Part shown: in pieces, positions 42,326-50,854 of the stretch | Numbering within the stretch: the first letter of the stretch is position 1 | Layout: each line of letters opens with the position of its first letter | Origin: Planctomycetota bacterium | Lineage (GTDB): Bacteria; Planctomycetota; UBA11346 | Reading direction: 5' to 3' | DNA: 64,000 nucleotides | NCBI GenBank assembly: GCA_028280785.1 | Contig: JANQLF010000116.1 | Span: 1 to 64,000, forward strand | Translations under genes and position numbers: made by a program | The notes under the pieces: model-generated | Told to the model about the DNA's origin: nothing | Database searches by the model: none | What the model saw: only the letters and a program-made list of their open reading frames with translations

Positions 42326-43447
42326 ATGTATCGGCTAATGTTTTTGCAGTTCTGTTTATTCTTCGCCCTCAGCAATCTGACCGCGAGTGAATTTTCAATT
42401 ATTAATTTAGCCGGTGAAGAAATAGTTTCGAAACAAGTGAAATTTAGCGACGTTGAACTTATCCATGACAAGGGTCGCATTGCCTTAAAGCAACTTGCCT
42501 CCGTTCAACAGCGCAGTGAGCAAATTGACTGGCTCAGCTATCAACAAGGGATTCTCTTGCATGATGGTTCATGGATTCCGGTGAGTATTTTGGTCGCTGG
42601 TGATAAAGATGATACCATTCAAGCATCGACTCCTTTTGGCCCTATGCTTATTCCACTGGAATTTGTTGCTGCTTGGGGTGCTTATCACTTATTAAAATCA
42701 AGCGATGAGCATGATTTTGTGATGATGAATAATAACAATAAGCTGTACGGTGAGGTTCATGGCATTAGCGACGGGAAATTGTTATTGCAGACCACCTTGA
42801 GTGAAGATCCGATACCAGCACCGATGGAAAATATACGCGCCGTGCGTTTACGCGCACAAGCACATTCCAGTAAAGGATTGTATATTAACGTTTTTACCAA
42901 TCCGCACCAACCACCGATGAAAGTCTTGCCCGGTAAACAACCAAGCCTTGCTTTCATTCCGTCGATTACTTTTGAAAACTGGCAGCAATGCCAGTCGCTG
43001 CAAGTGATCGGTGGTAACCGCACTTTTTTAAATGAACTCAAACCAAGCAATGTTATAGAAAAAGCCTTATTTGGTAAAGTCTGGCATTATAGTTTAAATA
43101 CCAACATTGATGGCAAACCTTTGTACCTGAATCAAAAACGTTACGAGCAAGCCGTCGTTATGCATAGCTACGCAAAAATCACTTGGGATATTGGTGAGGC
43201 TTACACGGCTTTTCATAGTCACATCGGTATCAGTGATCAGCTCAAGCGCGAAGGCGACTGCATCGTGCGTATTTTTGGCGACGACAAAAAATTATGGGAA
43301 AAACAAAATATTCGCGGTGCCCAAGCCGCTGAAAAAGTAGCACTCGACCTCAAAGGTGTAAAATTATTAACTATCGAAGTCGACTACGGCGAGCGCTTTG
43401 ACATCGGCGACCACGTCGCCTTCGCCGATGCTTATCTGAGTAAATAA
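42326..43447 (+). CDS. secreted NPCBM-domain protein
   Basis: A 373-residue protein with the signal peptide MYRLMFLQFCLFFALSNLTA. The middle is a series of beta strands without a known name. The last 130 residues form an NPCBM/NEW2 carbohydrate-binding-like beta sandwich (VVMHSYAKITWDIGEAYTAFHSHIGI, CIVRIFGDDKKLWE, LLTIEVDYGERFDIGDHVAFADAYL). It probably acts in the periplasm on glycans. A copy of the 110-bp intergenic repeat follows. Confidence 0.8.
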   Translation: MYRLMFLQFCLFFALSNLTASEFSIINLAGEEIVSKQVKFSDVELIHDKGRIALKQLASVQQRSEQIDWLSYQQGILLHDGSWIPVSILVAGDKDDTIQASTPFGPMLIPLEFVAAWGAYHLLKSSDEHDFVMMNNNNKLYGEVHGISDGKLLLQTTLSEDPIPAPMENIRAVRLRAQAHSSKGLYINVFTNPHQPPMKVLPGKQPSLAFIPSITFENWQQCQSLQVIGGNRTFLNELKPSNVIEKALFGKVWHYSLNTNIDGKPLYLNQKRYEQAVVMHSYAKITWDIGEAYTAFHSHIGISDQLKREGDCIVRIFGDDKKLWEKQNIRGAQAAEKVALDLKGVKLLTIEVDYGERFDIGDHVAFADAYLSK

Positions 43448-43542
43448 TTTTAATTTAAAATCTTCAGCGATTCCCAGATAACATACTTTTCAGCTAAGCT
43501 AAGGGTTATGTGTCTTTAAGCACGCGGCGAGTTCTCGAGCCG

Positions 43543-43655
43543 GCGAACGCCGAAGAACGGTCTGAGCTAATTGCGAAGAAATTAATGAAGCGTAGCGGAG
43601 TTAATTAGTGATGACAAAGAGAGCGAGGGGGCATGGGGGAGTATCCCCCAAAACA
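43543..43655 (+). repeat. dispersed ~110-bp intergenic repeat, copy A
   Basis: It starts GCGAACGCCGAAGAACGG, continues through a conserved TGAGCTAATTGCGAAG core and ATTAGTGATGACAAAG, and ends in the hairpin TGGGGGA-GTA-TCCCCCA followed by AAAACAA. It aligns over its full length with copy B (about 80% identical by eye) and with copies C and D on the other strand. It sits between two convergent genes. Confidence 0.9.
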
Positions 43656-43660
43656 AGGAA

Positions 43661-44632
43661 TCAACGCCAGCGCGGCCCTTTTTTCTTTTTACTCGAATTG
43701 CGCACATTACCGCCGCTAGTTTTTTTGCTCTGCTTTTTTAAACCAGCAAGCACACGTAAATCATTGAGGTCTGGATTGACATCGAAAATTTTACGATCGC
43801 CACTAATGAGAATAGTCGCTGGCGTGCTTTCGACGCCCCAGGCTTCTTTCCAACGTTCGGAGTCACCTTTGGGAGCAGGATTTGCCCACATTAAATCCCA
43901 ATTGGTACCTTCGGCTATTTCATTCCAGGCACTCAGTGCAGAAATATATTTATGGTCGAAGCTGACGCAGACGATTTTAAAATCTTTTTGAAATTCTTCG
44001 CGTTTGAACTCTTTGCACACTTCCTTGAACTGATAAAGTTTCCAGTCATCGTTGAGCTCGGTAAAACAATAGAGTAAGTATTTTTCTTTACTCTCAGCGA
44101 CCGGATTTTTCGAATCCCCTGACAAATTATTGCCTTCCATTTGTGGTGCATCTTCGCCACGTTTTTCGTAAAGCGATACCAGCGCGGCGTAATTTTCGAA
44201 TTGGGGAATGCGAATAGTTAATTGGTCGACTAATGCACGTGCTTTACCAGTTTCACCTTTCAGTAGGTGATAGCGAATACGCACGATGTCGAGGCTGCCT
44301 TTATGTGCACTGTAAGCACTGCTGGCAAGTCCATCCATATATTGTTTCGCGTCATCAATATCATAGGTGACGTGCCAATCAGCGAGCAAATACAGCAAGC
44401 GATTATTAGCTTTGGTGCCACGAATTTTTCGTTCTAAACGTTCTAATTCAGCACCGAGACCCAGTTCTGCTTTCATGCGCTTCTCAGCTGGCAGCATGCG
44501 ATAGGCTTCGATCTTCGCTTCCATCGCTAGTAGCTGTGCTTCTGCATCATATTGCTGTTGTTGGGATAAACCCGCAGCACTCAGCACTGTACATAGACAC
44601 CAACAAAGACTCACGCGTAACATGAATGACAT
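43661..44632 (-). CDS. secreted thioredoxin-fold protein lacking the CxxC
   Basis: The start chosen is the Met of MSFMLRVSLCWCLCTVLSAAG (44632), which gives a signal peptide; the track starts 10 codons earlier. About 323 residues. A helical N-terminal half (TPR/DUF-like, QLLAMEAKIEAYRMLPAEKR) is followed by a thioredoxin/AhpC-TSA-like domain (KYLLYCFTELNDDWKLYQF, FKIVCVSFDHKY, WGVESTPATILISGDRKI). The position of the usual WCxxC holds ELNDDW, so it should not be a thiol oxidoreductase. The C-terminus is very basic (KKQSKKTSGGNVRNSSKKKKG). Confidence 0.75.
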   Translation of the reverse strand: MSFMLRVSLCWCLCTVLSAAGLSQQQQYDAEAQLLAMEAKIEAYRMLPAEKRMKAELGLGAELERLERKIRGTKANNRLLYLLADWHVTYDIDDAKQYMDGLASSAYSAHKGSLDIVRIRYHLLKGETGKARALVDQLTIRIPQFENYAALVSLYEKRGEDAPQMEGNNLSGDSKNPVAESKEKYLLYCFTELNDDWKLYQFKEVCKEFKREEFQKDFKIVCVSFDHKYISALSAWNEIAEGTNWDLMWANPAPKGDSERWKEAWGVESTPATILISGDRKIFDVNPDLNDLRVLAGLKKQSKKTSGGNVRNSSKKKKGPRWR

Positions 44633-44687
44633 GTTGCGTAATTCTTGGAATTGGAAAGGCATATTTGGAGTTGATTCTGTTTAGATT

Positions 44688-44800
44688 GCGAACGCCGATG
44701 AGCGGTCCGAGCTAATTGCGAGGGAATTTATGTAGTGTAACGGAATAAATTAGTGAAGACAAAGTGAGCGGGGGGCCTGGGGGCATTAGCCCCCAAAACA
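44688..44800 (+). repeat. dispersed ~110-bp intergenic repeat, copy B
   Basis: GCGAACGCCGATGAGCGG ... CGAGCTAATTGCGAGGGAATT ... AAATTAGTGAAGACAAAG ... hairpin TGGGGGC-ATTA-GCCCCCA, then AAAACAA. The hairpin end is one base from the ferredoxin stop codon. The stem pair that is A-T in copy A is C-G here, a compensatory change. Confidence 0.9.
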
Positions 44801-44801
44801 A

Positions 44802-45059
44802 CTAGTCATCTAGCTCAAATTTGATAACTTCGACAGGGCAGCCTTCAGCTGCTTCTTCGATTTGATCAGCAAGATCATCGCCTTCATCGGCTTTGAGCGG
44901 GTTCTTCTCATCGCGGTTTTCGCTTGTTTCGCCGTCCTGACGGACTTCACCAAGGATGACGCAGGAATCTTCAGTCACCTTAAACACTTCTGGGCAGGTG
45001 GTTTCACAGGCATTGCAGACAATGCAGCCTTCCTCGATCCAAACAGCAGTAACAGCCAT
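44802..45059 (-). CDS. single-cluster 4Fe-4S ferredoxin
   Basis: An 85-residue electron carrier with CIVCNACETTCPEVF (Cys at 12, 15, 18 and 22) and a late CP near 74 (AAEGCPVEVIKF). That is one complete [4Fe-4S] set with a degenerate second half. The middle is a highly acidic insertion (RQDGETSENRDEKNPLKADEGDD). The redox partner is unknown. Confidence 0.88.
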   Translation of the reverse strand: MAVTAVWIEEGCIVCNACETTCPEVFKVTEDSCVILGEVRQDGETSENRDEKNPLKADEGDDLADQIEEAAEGCPVEVIKFELDD

Positions 45060-45213
45060 AACCTATGATCCTTCTTGTTCAGGCGTGCCTGTTGTAAGGG
45101 GCCAATGGATTTGACAAGTAGTTATGGGGTTTGGGCTGCATCAACGAGATGTATAGGCATTTCATCGCCAATAGGCGATTGCCCGGTCATAATATGCTCA
45201 AAGATGCGCATAG

Positions 45214-46164
45214 ATGCGGCGTTTCTTCACTTTTATATTTACCAAGGCCCTTGCTTCCTTGCGTTATGAAACTGCAGAACGGCTTGGGGCAGCACTTGGC
45301 CTATTGGCCTACAATCTTGGTGTTCGTCGTAAGGTAGTTGCTGATCAGATGCGTCTGTGTCTGCCACATCTATCAGTGAGCGAACGACGTCGCGCAGCAA
45401 AGCGCTGCTATGCCAGTATCGGCGCCAATGTCTTCGGCATTTTTGCAACCACAGATGACGAAGAGCCGTTTGGTTCTGGTTGGGAGCAGATGAGTCCAAG
45501 TTGGTGTCGTCTGATGGGTGAAAAATATCCCGGTGCCATTTACCTCACTTTGCATTTGGGTGCATGGGAAGCTAACGCCTGGATTACCATGAGGCATTTA
45601 CCGCCAAAACGCATGATTTGTTATGCAACTGCTCAGCGGGAAGCGTCTCTAGATAAAGAATTGAATGAACGACGCGCCCATTGTGGTGGTGAAATGGTTT
45701 TTGTTCGCGATGAAGATCGGCGCAGTGCCTTGCACACGATACGGTCTTTACGTAATGGTGAGCGTTCGGTGTATTTATTAGCTGACCAAGGACCACGTAA
45801 ACAACACGGTGAGCCCGCGTGGTTTTTAGGCCAGGCAACATATTGTCACCATGGTGCTGTGGTTTTTGCCCAACGAACAGCGGTGCCGATTATTCCTTGT
45901 GTGAGTATTCGTATTGCATCAGGAAGATTTAAATATTTTTGTGGCCGTCCATTTGATTGCACCGACCTTGATGAATCACTGGCATTACAAGTTTGTATGG
46001 ATCAATTATCAGCATTAATAGCAGCATTTCCCGGACAATATTTCTGGCATCATCGACGTTTTAAACATTATGCTGAATTAACAGCACGCGAAGCAGAGGC
46101 ATGGCGTCAACACGGTTTGCAGATACTAACGCAGCCAGAATTGGGAGTCACTGATGTACATTGA
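45214..46164 (+). CDS. lipid A biosynthesis acyltransferase, LpxL/HtrB family
   Basis: A 316-residue inner-membrane acyltransferase that adds a secondary acyl chain to lipid A or a related lipid. It has an N-terminal hydrophobic segment, the catalytic HX4E motif in LTLHLGAWEAN (H114, E119), LLADQGPR-type substrate block at about 190 and FFAQ/VFAQRTAVPIIPC. It supports a Gram-negative outer membrane. The following gene overlaps its end by 11 bases, and a sulfite-oxidase-like gene follows, so the three are an operon. Confidence 0.88.
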   Translation: MRRFFTFIFTKALASLRYETAERLGAALGLLAYNLGVRRKVVADQMRLCLPHLSVSERRRAAKRCYASIGANVFGIFATTDDEEPFGSGWEQMSPSWCRLMGEKYPGAIYLTLHLGAWEANAWITMRHLPPKRMICYATAQREASLDKELNERRAHCGGEMVFVRDEDRRSALHTIRSLRNGERSVYLLADQGPRKQHGEPAWFLGQATYCHHGAVVFAQRTAVPIIPCVSIRIASGRFKYFCGRPFDCTDLDESLALQVCMDQLSALIAAFPGQYFWHHRRFKHYAELTAREAEAWRQHGLQILTQPELGVTDVH

Positions 46165-46501
46165 TATTTTACCCAATGATAATTTAGAAGAAGCCGTCAT
46201 GGCGACGTTTAGCGAAAAAGGCGATAAAAAGCCGATCCAACGTATTCGCCTGTGGCGCCAACAAGAGTGGCAATGGTGCGCTATTACTGGCTGGCAAGAT
46301 GAAGAAGCTTGTCAGGCTCATATTATTTTAATCGAAGAAAGTGGTGACGGCGAAGCCATGTTAGTAACTGGTGGCAATCAAGGCTTACGCATTGCGCGTA
46401 TTAAAGATGCCGATGCTGAAATGCCCGAGTGGGATCTCGATGATGACGAGCAGTGGGCTGAAGGGTTTTTAATTTGTACAATGGATATTGAGGTAGATTA
46501 A
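46154..46501 (+). CDS. conserved-looking hypothetical protein
   Basis: A 115-residue soluble, acidic protein (IRLWRQQEWQWCAITGWQDEEACQAH, AMLVTGGNQGLRIARIK, acidic end WDLDDDEQWAEGFLICTMDIEVD). Its ATG has GGGAG 6 bases upstream within the lpxL-like gene, and its stop shares one base with the next start. Tight coupling to both neighbours shows it is real. No family recognised. Confidence 0.7.
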   Translation: MYIDILPNDNLEEAVMATFSEKGDKKPIQRIRLWRQQEWQWCAITGWQDEEACQAHIILIEESGDGEAMLVTGGNQGLRIARIKDADAEMPEWDLDDDEQWAEGFLICTMDIEVD

Positions 46502-47160
46502 TGAGTGAGGCAAAGAAAATACAAACGTATCCTGACGGTGCGGATCGCTTACCAGCTGGTCAACACGAAACGACAAAATGGCCAGTGCTGACTTATGGAC
46601 CAACACCCATTGTCGAAAAAGAAGATTGGCAACTACGCATGTGGGGTGCCTGCGAAAATGAAATTACTTTAAATTGGGACGATCTTAAGCAGTTTCCGTA
46701 TACGACCTTAATTGTTGATTATCATTGCGTGACTACCTGGTCGGCCATGGACATGCGTTTCGGTGGTTATTTATTGCGAGATATTTTTGCACTGGCCAAA
46801 CCAAGTGCTGACTGCACCCACGTGATGCAACATGCCTACGGTGATTACACCACGAATAATCCATACGATGTATTATTAGATGACGATGTGATGCTGGTCA
46901 CGGATTGGAATGATCAGCCACTGCCGCGCGAACATGGTGGACCGGTGCGCGTGCATGTACCGAAGCGTTGGGCCTGGAAAGGTGCGAAGTGGGTCAATGG
47001 ATTCGAATTTTTAACCCATGATGTGCGCGGGTTTTGGGAATTAAATGGCTACCACACTCACGGCGATCCCTGGGGTGCTGGTGGCGAGCGCTATTCAAGC
47101 CAAGAACAAGCCTGGGAAAAACGCAAAGAGGGTAACCGACTACGCAAAGAACAATCCTAA
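46501..47160 (+). CDS. sulfite oxidase-like molybdopterin oxidoreductase
   Basis: A 219-residue soluble protein of the sulfite oxidase / YedY fold. It has the molybdenum-ligand Cys in VDYHCVTTWSAMDMRF (C76), HVMQHAYGDYTTNN, LPREHGGPVRVHVPKRWAWKGAKWVNGFEF, and the closing HTHGDPWGAGGERYSS. It has no Tat signal, unlike YedY (MsrP). The substrate may be sulfite or a sulfoxide; this fits a sulfur-active cell but is not proven. No MoCo genes lie nearby. Confidence 0.88.
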   Translation: MSEAKKIQTYPDGADRLPAGQHETTKWPVLTYGPTPIVEKEDWQLRMWGACENEITLNWDDLKQFPYTTLIVDYHCVTTWSAMDMRFGGYLLRDIFALAKPSADCTHVMQHAYGDYTTNNPYDVLLDDDVMLVTDWNDQPLPREHGGPVRVHVPKRWAWKGAKWVNGFEFLTHDVRGFWELNGYHTHGDPWGAGGERYSSQEQAWEKRKEGNRLRKEQS

Positions 47161-47330
47161 GCGTATCGTCGTAAACCCTGTAAACAGCAACGAAAAACAG
47201 CCGCAGTGTCTGTATTTCACAGTGTTTAGGTCGTCAATGCGTTAGACAGAGTATAGTGAAATATGCTATTTGCTTATTGCCCCGAATGCTGCTGAGCACT
47301 AGAATAGGGCATCAGGTGGAGGTCGTTTTC

Positions 47331-47681
47331 GTGGCAATCAAATTCTCTTCAGACAAAAATCCCGGTACCTCGAGTTACAAGAAAAAACAAGCTCCCGATT
47401 TGCAGGCGCAGGTTTACGAACTGCAAAGTCGCCTTGATCGCATGGCTTTAACCATGACCGCGATGTGGGAAGTGCTCACTAAAGAGACGGAAATAACTGA
47501 AGAGCAATTAATGGAAAAAATTAATGACCTCGATATCGATGATGGGGTCATGGATGGAAAAATTGACCCAGAACAACGCGTCTGCAAGCAATGCGGAAAG
47601 CCAATTAAACGTCGGCAACTGCGCTGTGGTTATTGTGAAACGTTTTCCCCGATCGAACGTCCTTTTGATGCTCTTTGGTGA
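47331..47681 (+). CDS. small protein with C-terminal zinc ribbon
   Basis: I start at GTG 47331 (MAIKFSSDKNPGTSSY), which has GGAGG 8 bases upstream, not the track ATG at 47256. About 116 residues: a coiled-coil-like region (LQAQVYELQSRLDRMALTMTAMWEVLTKET) and a Zn ribbon CKQCGKPIKRRQLRCGYC. It could be an adaptor; function unknown. Confidence 0.75.
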   Translation: MAIKFSSDKNPGTSSYKKKQAPDLQAQVYELQSRLDRMALTMTAMWEVLTKETEITEEQLMEKINDLDIDDGVMDGKIDPEQRVCKQCGKPIKRRQLRCGYCETFSPIERPFDALW

Positions 47682-48025
47682 ATTGGGCAAATGCGTAGCA
47701 TTTAAAAGAGCACGGGCGTGCTTTTCTATACCCTTGTGGTGCTTTGGCCCAAGAATAGGCAACTTTATGTTGCCGTGGAAATTCTAGGGGCTCTGCCCCT
47801 AGGACCCCCGCTTCGCTTTGCACGGTCTAGCCGCATCAAGATCCAAACTAATTTATTCCGCTTCGCTATATTAATTCCTTCGCATGTAGCTCAGATCGTT
47901 TGTCGGCGCGAGCATTTATAAAAGTAAGCTCTTGTTAAAAAGAAGATATTAGAACTTTCCGATTCATCATACATTCTGCTTAGCTGAAATTGACATAGTA
48001 GTATTGGGTCTAGGCTTCTGAGTTC
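47682..48025. other. 344-base intergenic region holding repeat copy C
   Basis: I see no gene here. It contains the C copy of the 110-bp repeat (47783-47912) and AT-rich flanks. The short ORFs in the track (47718, 47891) are inside or across the repeat and lack coding character. Confidence 0.7.
47783..47912 (-). repeat. dispersed ~110-bp intergenic repeat, copy C
   Basis: Read on the minus strand it has CGCCGACAAACGATCTGAGC, ATGCGAAGGAATT, CGGAATAAATTAG, GCGGGGGTCC and the hairpin CTAGGGGC-AGA-GCCCCTAG. Between the ATTAG block and the CAAAG block it carries about 20 bases absent from A, B and D. The outer stem pairs differ in sequence from A and B but still pair. Confidence 0.85.
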
Positions 48026-49012
48026 ATGGCAGACAACAGCTATCAAGATGTCGTTAGTAAAATGCAGGCGGCAGAACGCATTTGTATTACGACGCATATC
48101 AATCCAGATGGTGACGGTATCGGTGCAGGTCTGGCCTTGCTCTTGGCTTTGCGTGCTGGTGGTAAGCAGGTGCGTTTTATCTGCCCGAGTCCAATGGCGA
48201 AAATTTATGAATTCCTTCCCTGCTTTGATGAAATTGTGGTTTGTGATAAACCAGAAGCTGTGAAAGAACTTGGGAATGTCGGTACCTTGATCTCTTGCGA
48301 TTGTGGTGATCGCGCACGACTCGGTGTCGTCGCTGAAGCTGAACGCGATTGCTTAATCAATTTGGATCACCATGCGAGTAATGATCGTTTTGGTGATATT
48401 AATTTGGTTGATGTGCAAGCTGAAAGCACTGGCGTTGTTGTCGAAGGTGTACTTCGCGCTTTGGGTTTTGGATTAAATAAACCAATCGCTACCTGTCTGT
48501 ATACGACCATCGTTTTTGATACCGGTCGTTTCATGCACAGTAACACCACGGCACATACCTTTCGTTGGACGGCGAATTTATTAGATACCGGAATCGATGC
48601 TGCGTTAATTAATCGCAAATTAACCTATACGCGAACCAAGCATGATTTAGATGTACAGCGCTTAGCACTGGATTTTCTACTTATTGACGAGGAAGATCAG
48701 CGCATTGCTGGCATTGCTTTAAATAAAGCTGACATTGAACAAGTTGGGCGTCCGGAAGATTGGGGTGAGCTCGTCGAAATACCACGCAGTTTAGTTGGTA
48801 ATGAAATTGCATTTTTACTGCGTGAAAATGCAGACGGGGCTTCGGTCCGATGCAGTCTGCGTTCAAATCCACCTTACGCTGTTGGCCCAGTGGCTGAACA
48901 TTTTGGTGGTGGTGGACATCTGCAAGCAGCGGGATGTACCATCGAGGGTTCGATTGACGATGTGCTGAAAGTATTAGTCCCGCAGTTGCGGCAGCAAATG
49001 AACATATCGTAA
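48026..49012 (+). CDS. nrnA: bifunctional oligoribonuclease / PAP phosphatase NrnA
   Basis: A 328-residue DHH/DHHA1 phosphoesterase. Metal-binding motifs are THINPDGDGIGAG near 21, SCDCGDRARLG near 91 and the DHH of LINLDHHASNDRFG near 112; the DHHA1 domain ends with FGGGGHLQAAG near 293. Family members degrade nanoRNA and dephosphorylate pAp; which one dominates here cannot be told. It gives a second way to clear PAP from sulfation. Confidence 0.92.
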   Translation: MADNSYQDVVSKMQAAERICITTHINPDGDGIGAGLALLLALRAGGKQVRFICPSPMAKIYEFLPCFDEIVVCDKPEAVKELGNVGTLISCDCGDRARLGVVAEAERDCLINLDHHASNDRFGDINLVDVQAESTGVVVEGVLRALGFGLNKPIATCLYTTIVFDTGRFMHSNTTAHTFRWTANLLDTGIDAALINRKLTYTRTKHDLDVQRLALDFLLIDEEDQRIAGIALNKADIEQVGRPEDWGELVEIPRSLVGNEIAFLLRENADGASVRCSLRSNPPYAVGPVAEHFGGGGHLQAAGCTIEGSIDDVLKVLVPQLRQQMNIS

Positions 49013-49069
49013 TTTATTTCTCGAATTACAGACTGGTGGAAACACCGGTTAAATTACTATTGAGCAAAG

Positions 49070-50854
49070 ATGGCTGAATCGCAGGTAAAACGTCTGACTC
49101 TGGATTTATTGAAGCGTCATCGCGGACGCTTAATCGTCCTTCTGGTACTCACGATCATAGCATTCATGAGTATGTCAGTCAGTTATTGGTTTTTTGGCGA
49201 GGCTATTTCCGATATTAAACAACATCTCGATGTGCCTAAAGACGAATTTATGGATGTCGTCGTTTTTTGGGCAGTGCTTATTATGTGTTTTTCAATTGGT
49301 CGTGGTGTGTTTTTATTCATTACGGCGTTTTTACGCATTACCGCTATTCAAACCATTTTGCACTATTTACGCGAAACCTTATTTGATCGTGTCCAAGAGA
49401 TGGAATTGGACTGGCATCATAAGCATGGCGCAGGCGAATTGGTGACCCGGACCACCCGTGATTGTGATATGGTACGCAATGCAACGGATTCTGGTTTTCA
49501 GTTAGTGGAAATTGGAACCATGCTGTGTGGATCATTAATATTGTTATATACCTATCACTGGCAGCTATTTATTATCCCATTTATTTTAGTTGTCATCGCT
49601 ATGTTTCTGTATTATCGCCAAGCCAAGGTGATGGTCCATCTGAATAGGGCCACTGACGATGCCTATGATCACGTGACGCAAGATTTAACTGAGGGCATCG
49701 CGGGTGTTCGCGTGGTTAAAGCATTTGGCTTAGAAGCCCAACGCTCAGAGCGTTTTAGCGGACACGTGAATGAATTTATCATGCATGGTTTGCGCGCGGT
49801 TAAATATGCAGTGACGCGTATTCCGTTACCGCAATTAATGGTGGCAATGGCCCATCCATGGCTCTTGGTTTGGGGAATTCTATTAATCGAAGCAGGCGTT
49901 CGTTGTCATGCGACCGGTGATATTTTTGATGTCGGTCACTTGTTGGCCTGCTTGATGGCAGTGACTACGTTGATTTTTCGTTTAGACGGCATGGGTTCGG
50001 CGATGCGTATGATTGCCGAAGCAATTGCCTCGATGCAGCGCTTGTCCGAAGTCATTTATTCAGAGCCAAAATTAAATAGCGGTGATCAATTAATTGCTGA
50101 AGGTGCGATACATATCGACGTTAACGATATCCAAGTACAGGATGATAAGGGGCATTGGATACTGCGCGGTTGTACCTTTGATATCAAACCAGGAGAAATC
50201 GTTGCTTTAATTGGTTCGACTGGATCGGGAAAAAGCACGCTGTGTTCATTAATACCGCGCTTGAAAGATGCCTACGCTGGGTCGGTTACCTTTCGCGATG
50301 AACAAGGCGGTGAGACTGAAGTACGGAATTGTGATTTATCGAAATTACGTCGCCGCGTTCAGGTCGTGCCACAGGAAAGTTTTTTGTTTTCTGACACGAT
50401 CGCTGGCAACATGCGTATGGGTAAGCAGGACGCCAGCGATGATGAAATCTGGCAGGCCTTAATTGATGCAGGCATAGATGAGTTCGTCCGTGGTCTTGAC
50501 GATCAATTAGATACGCAGGTTGGTGAACGCGGTATGAATTTAAGTGGTGGTCAAAAGCAGCGCTTATGCTTGGCCCGTGCTTTGGTTAGTAAACCCGACG
50601 TGTTAATTTTGGATGATAGCACCAGTGCCTTGGACGCGATCACCGAAGAACATATTTTTAAATTGATGCGTGAACAAAAAAGCGGCTCATCGGTTTTGTT
50701 AGTAACGACCCGTTTATCGAGTGTTTTATTAGCCGATCGTGTTTTGTTGTTAGGTGATGGTCAAATAATTGCCAACGATACGCATCAACATTTAGCTGAG
50801 CACAATGATCGTTATCGCGGATTGCTCTGTCTCGACCAGGAGGGCTCGGTATGA
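49070..50854 (+). CDS. ABC exporter half-transporter, degenerate-site subunit
   Basis: A 594-residue type IV ABC exporter subunit with six N-terminal membrane helices (DPL region to about 330) and an ATPase domain. Walker A is GSTGSGKST near 381, the signature LSGGQKQRLCLARAL near 488, and Walker B LILDDSTSALD near 512, where Asp replaces the catalytic Glu. Together with the next gene this makes an asymmetric heterodimer of the BmrCD/TM287-288 kind. The substrate (drug, lipid or peptide) is unknown. Its stop overlaps the partner's start (ATGA). Confidence 0.92.
   Translation: MAESQVKRLTLDLLKRHRGRLIVLLVLTIIAFMSMSVSYWFFGEAISDIKQHLDVPKDEFMDVVVFWAVLIMCFSIGRGVFLFITAFLRITAIQTILHYLRETLFDRVQEMELDWHHKHGAGELVTRTTRDCDMVRNATDSGFQLVEIGTMLCGSLILLYTYHWQLFIIPFILVVIAMFLYYRQAKVMVHLNRATDDAYDHVTQDLTEGIAGVRVVKAFGLEAQRSERFSGHVNEFIMHGLRAVKYAVTRIPLPQLMVAMAHPWLLVWGILLIEAGVRCHATGDIFDVGHLLACLMAVTTLIFRLDGMGSAMRMIAEAIASMQRLSEVIYSEPKLNSGDQLIAEGAIHIDVNDIQVQDDKGHWILRGCTFDIKPGEIVALIGSTGSGKSTLCSLIPRLKDAYAGSVTFRDEQGGETEVRNCDLSKLRRRVQVVPQESFLFSDTIAGNMRMGKQDASDDEIWQALIDAGIDEFVRGLDDQLDTQVGERGMNLSGGQKQRLCLARALVSKPDVLILDDSTSALDAITEEHIFKLMREQKSGSSVLLVTTRLSSVLLADRVLLLGDGQIIANDTHQHLAEHNDRYRGLLCLDQEGSV

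Noticed and set aside
47718-48097. Short ORFs over the 47.7-48.1 kb gap
   Set aside because: They cross a non-coding repeat copy and have no ribosome site or known domain.
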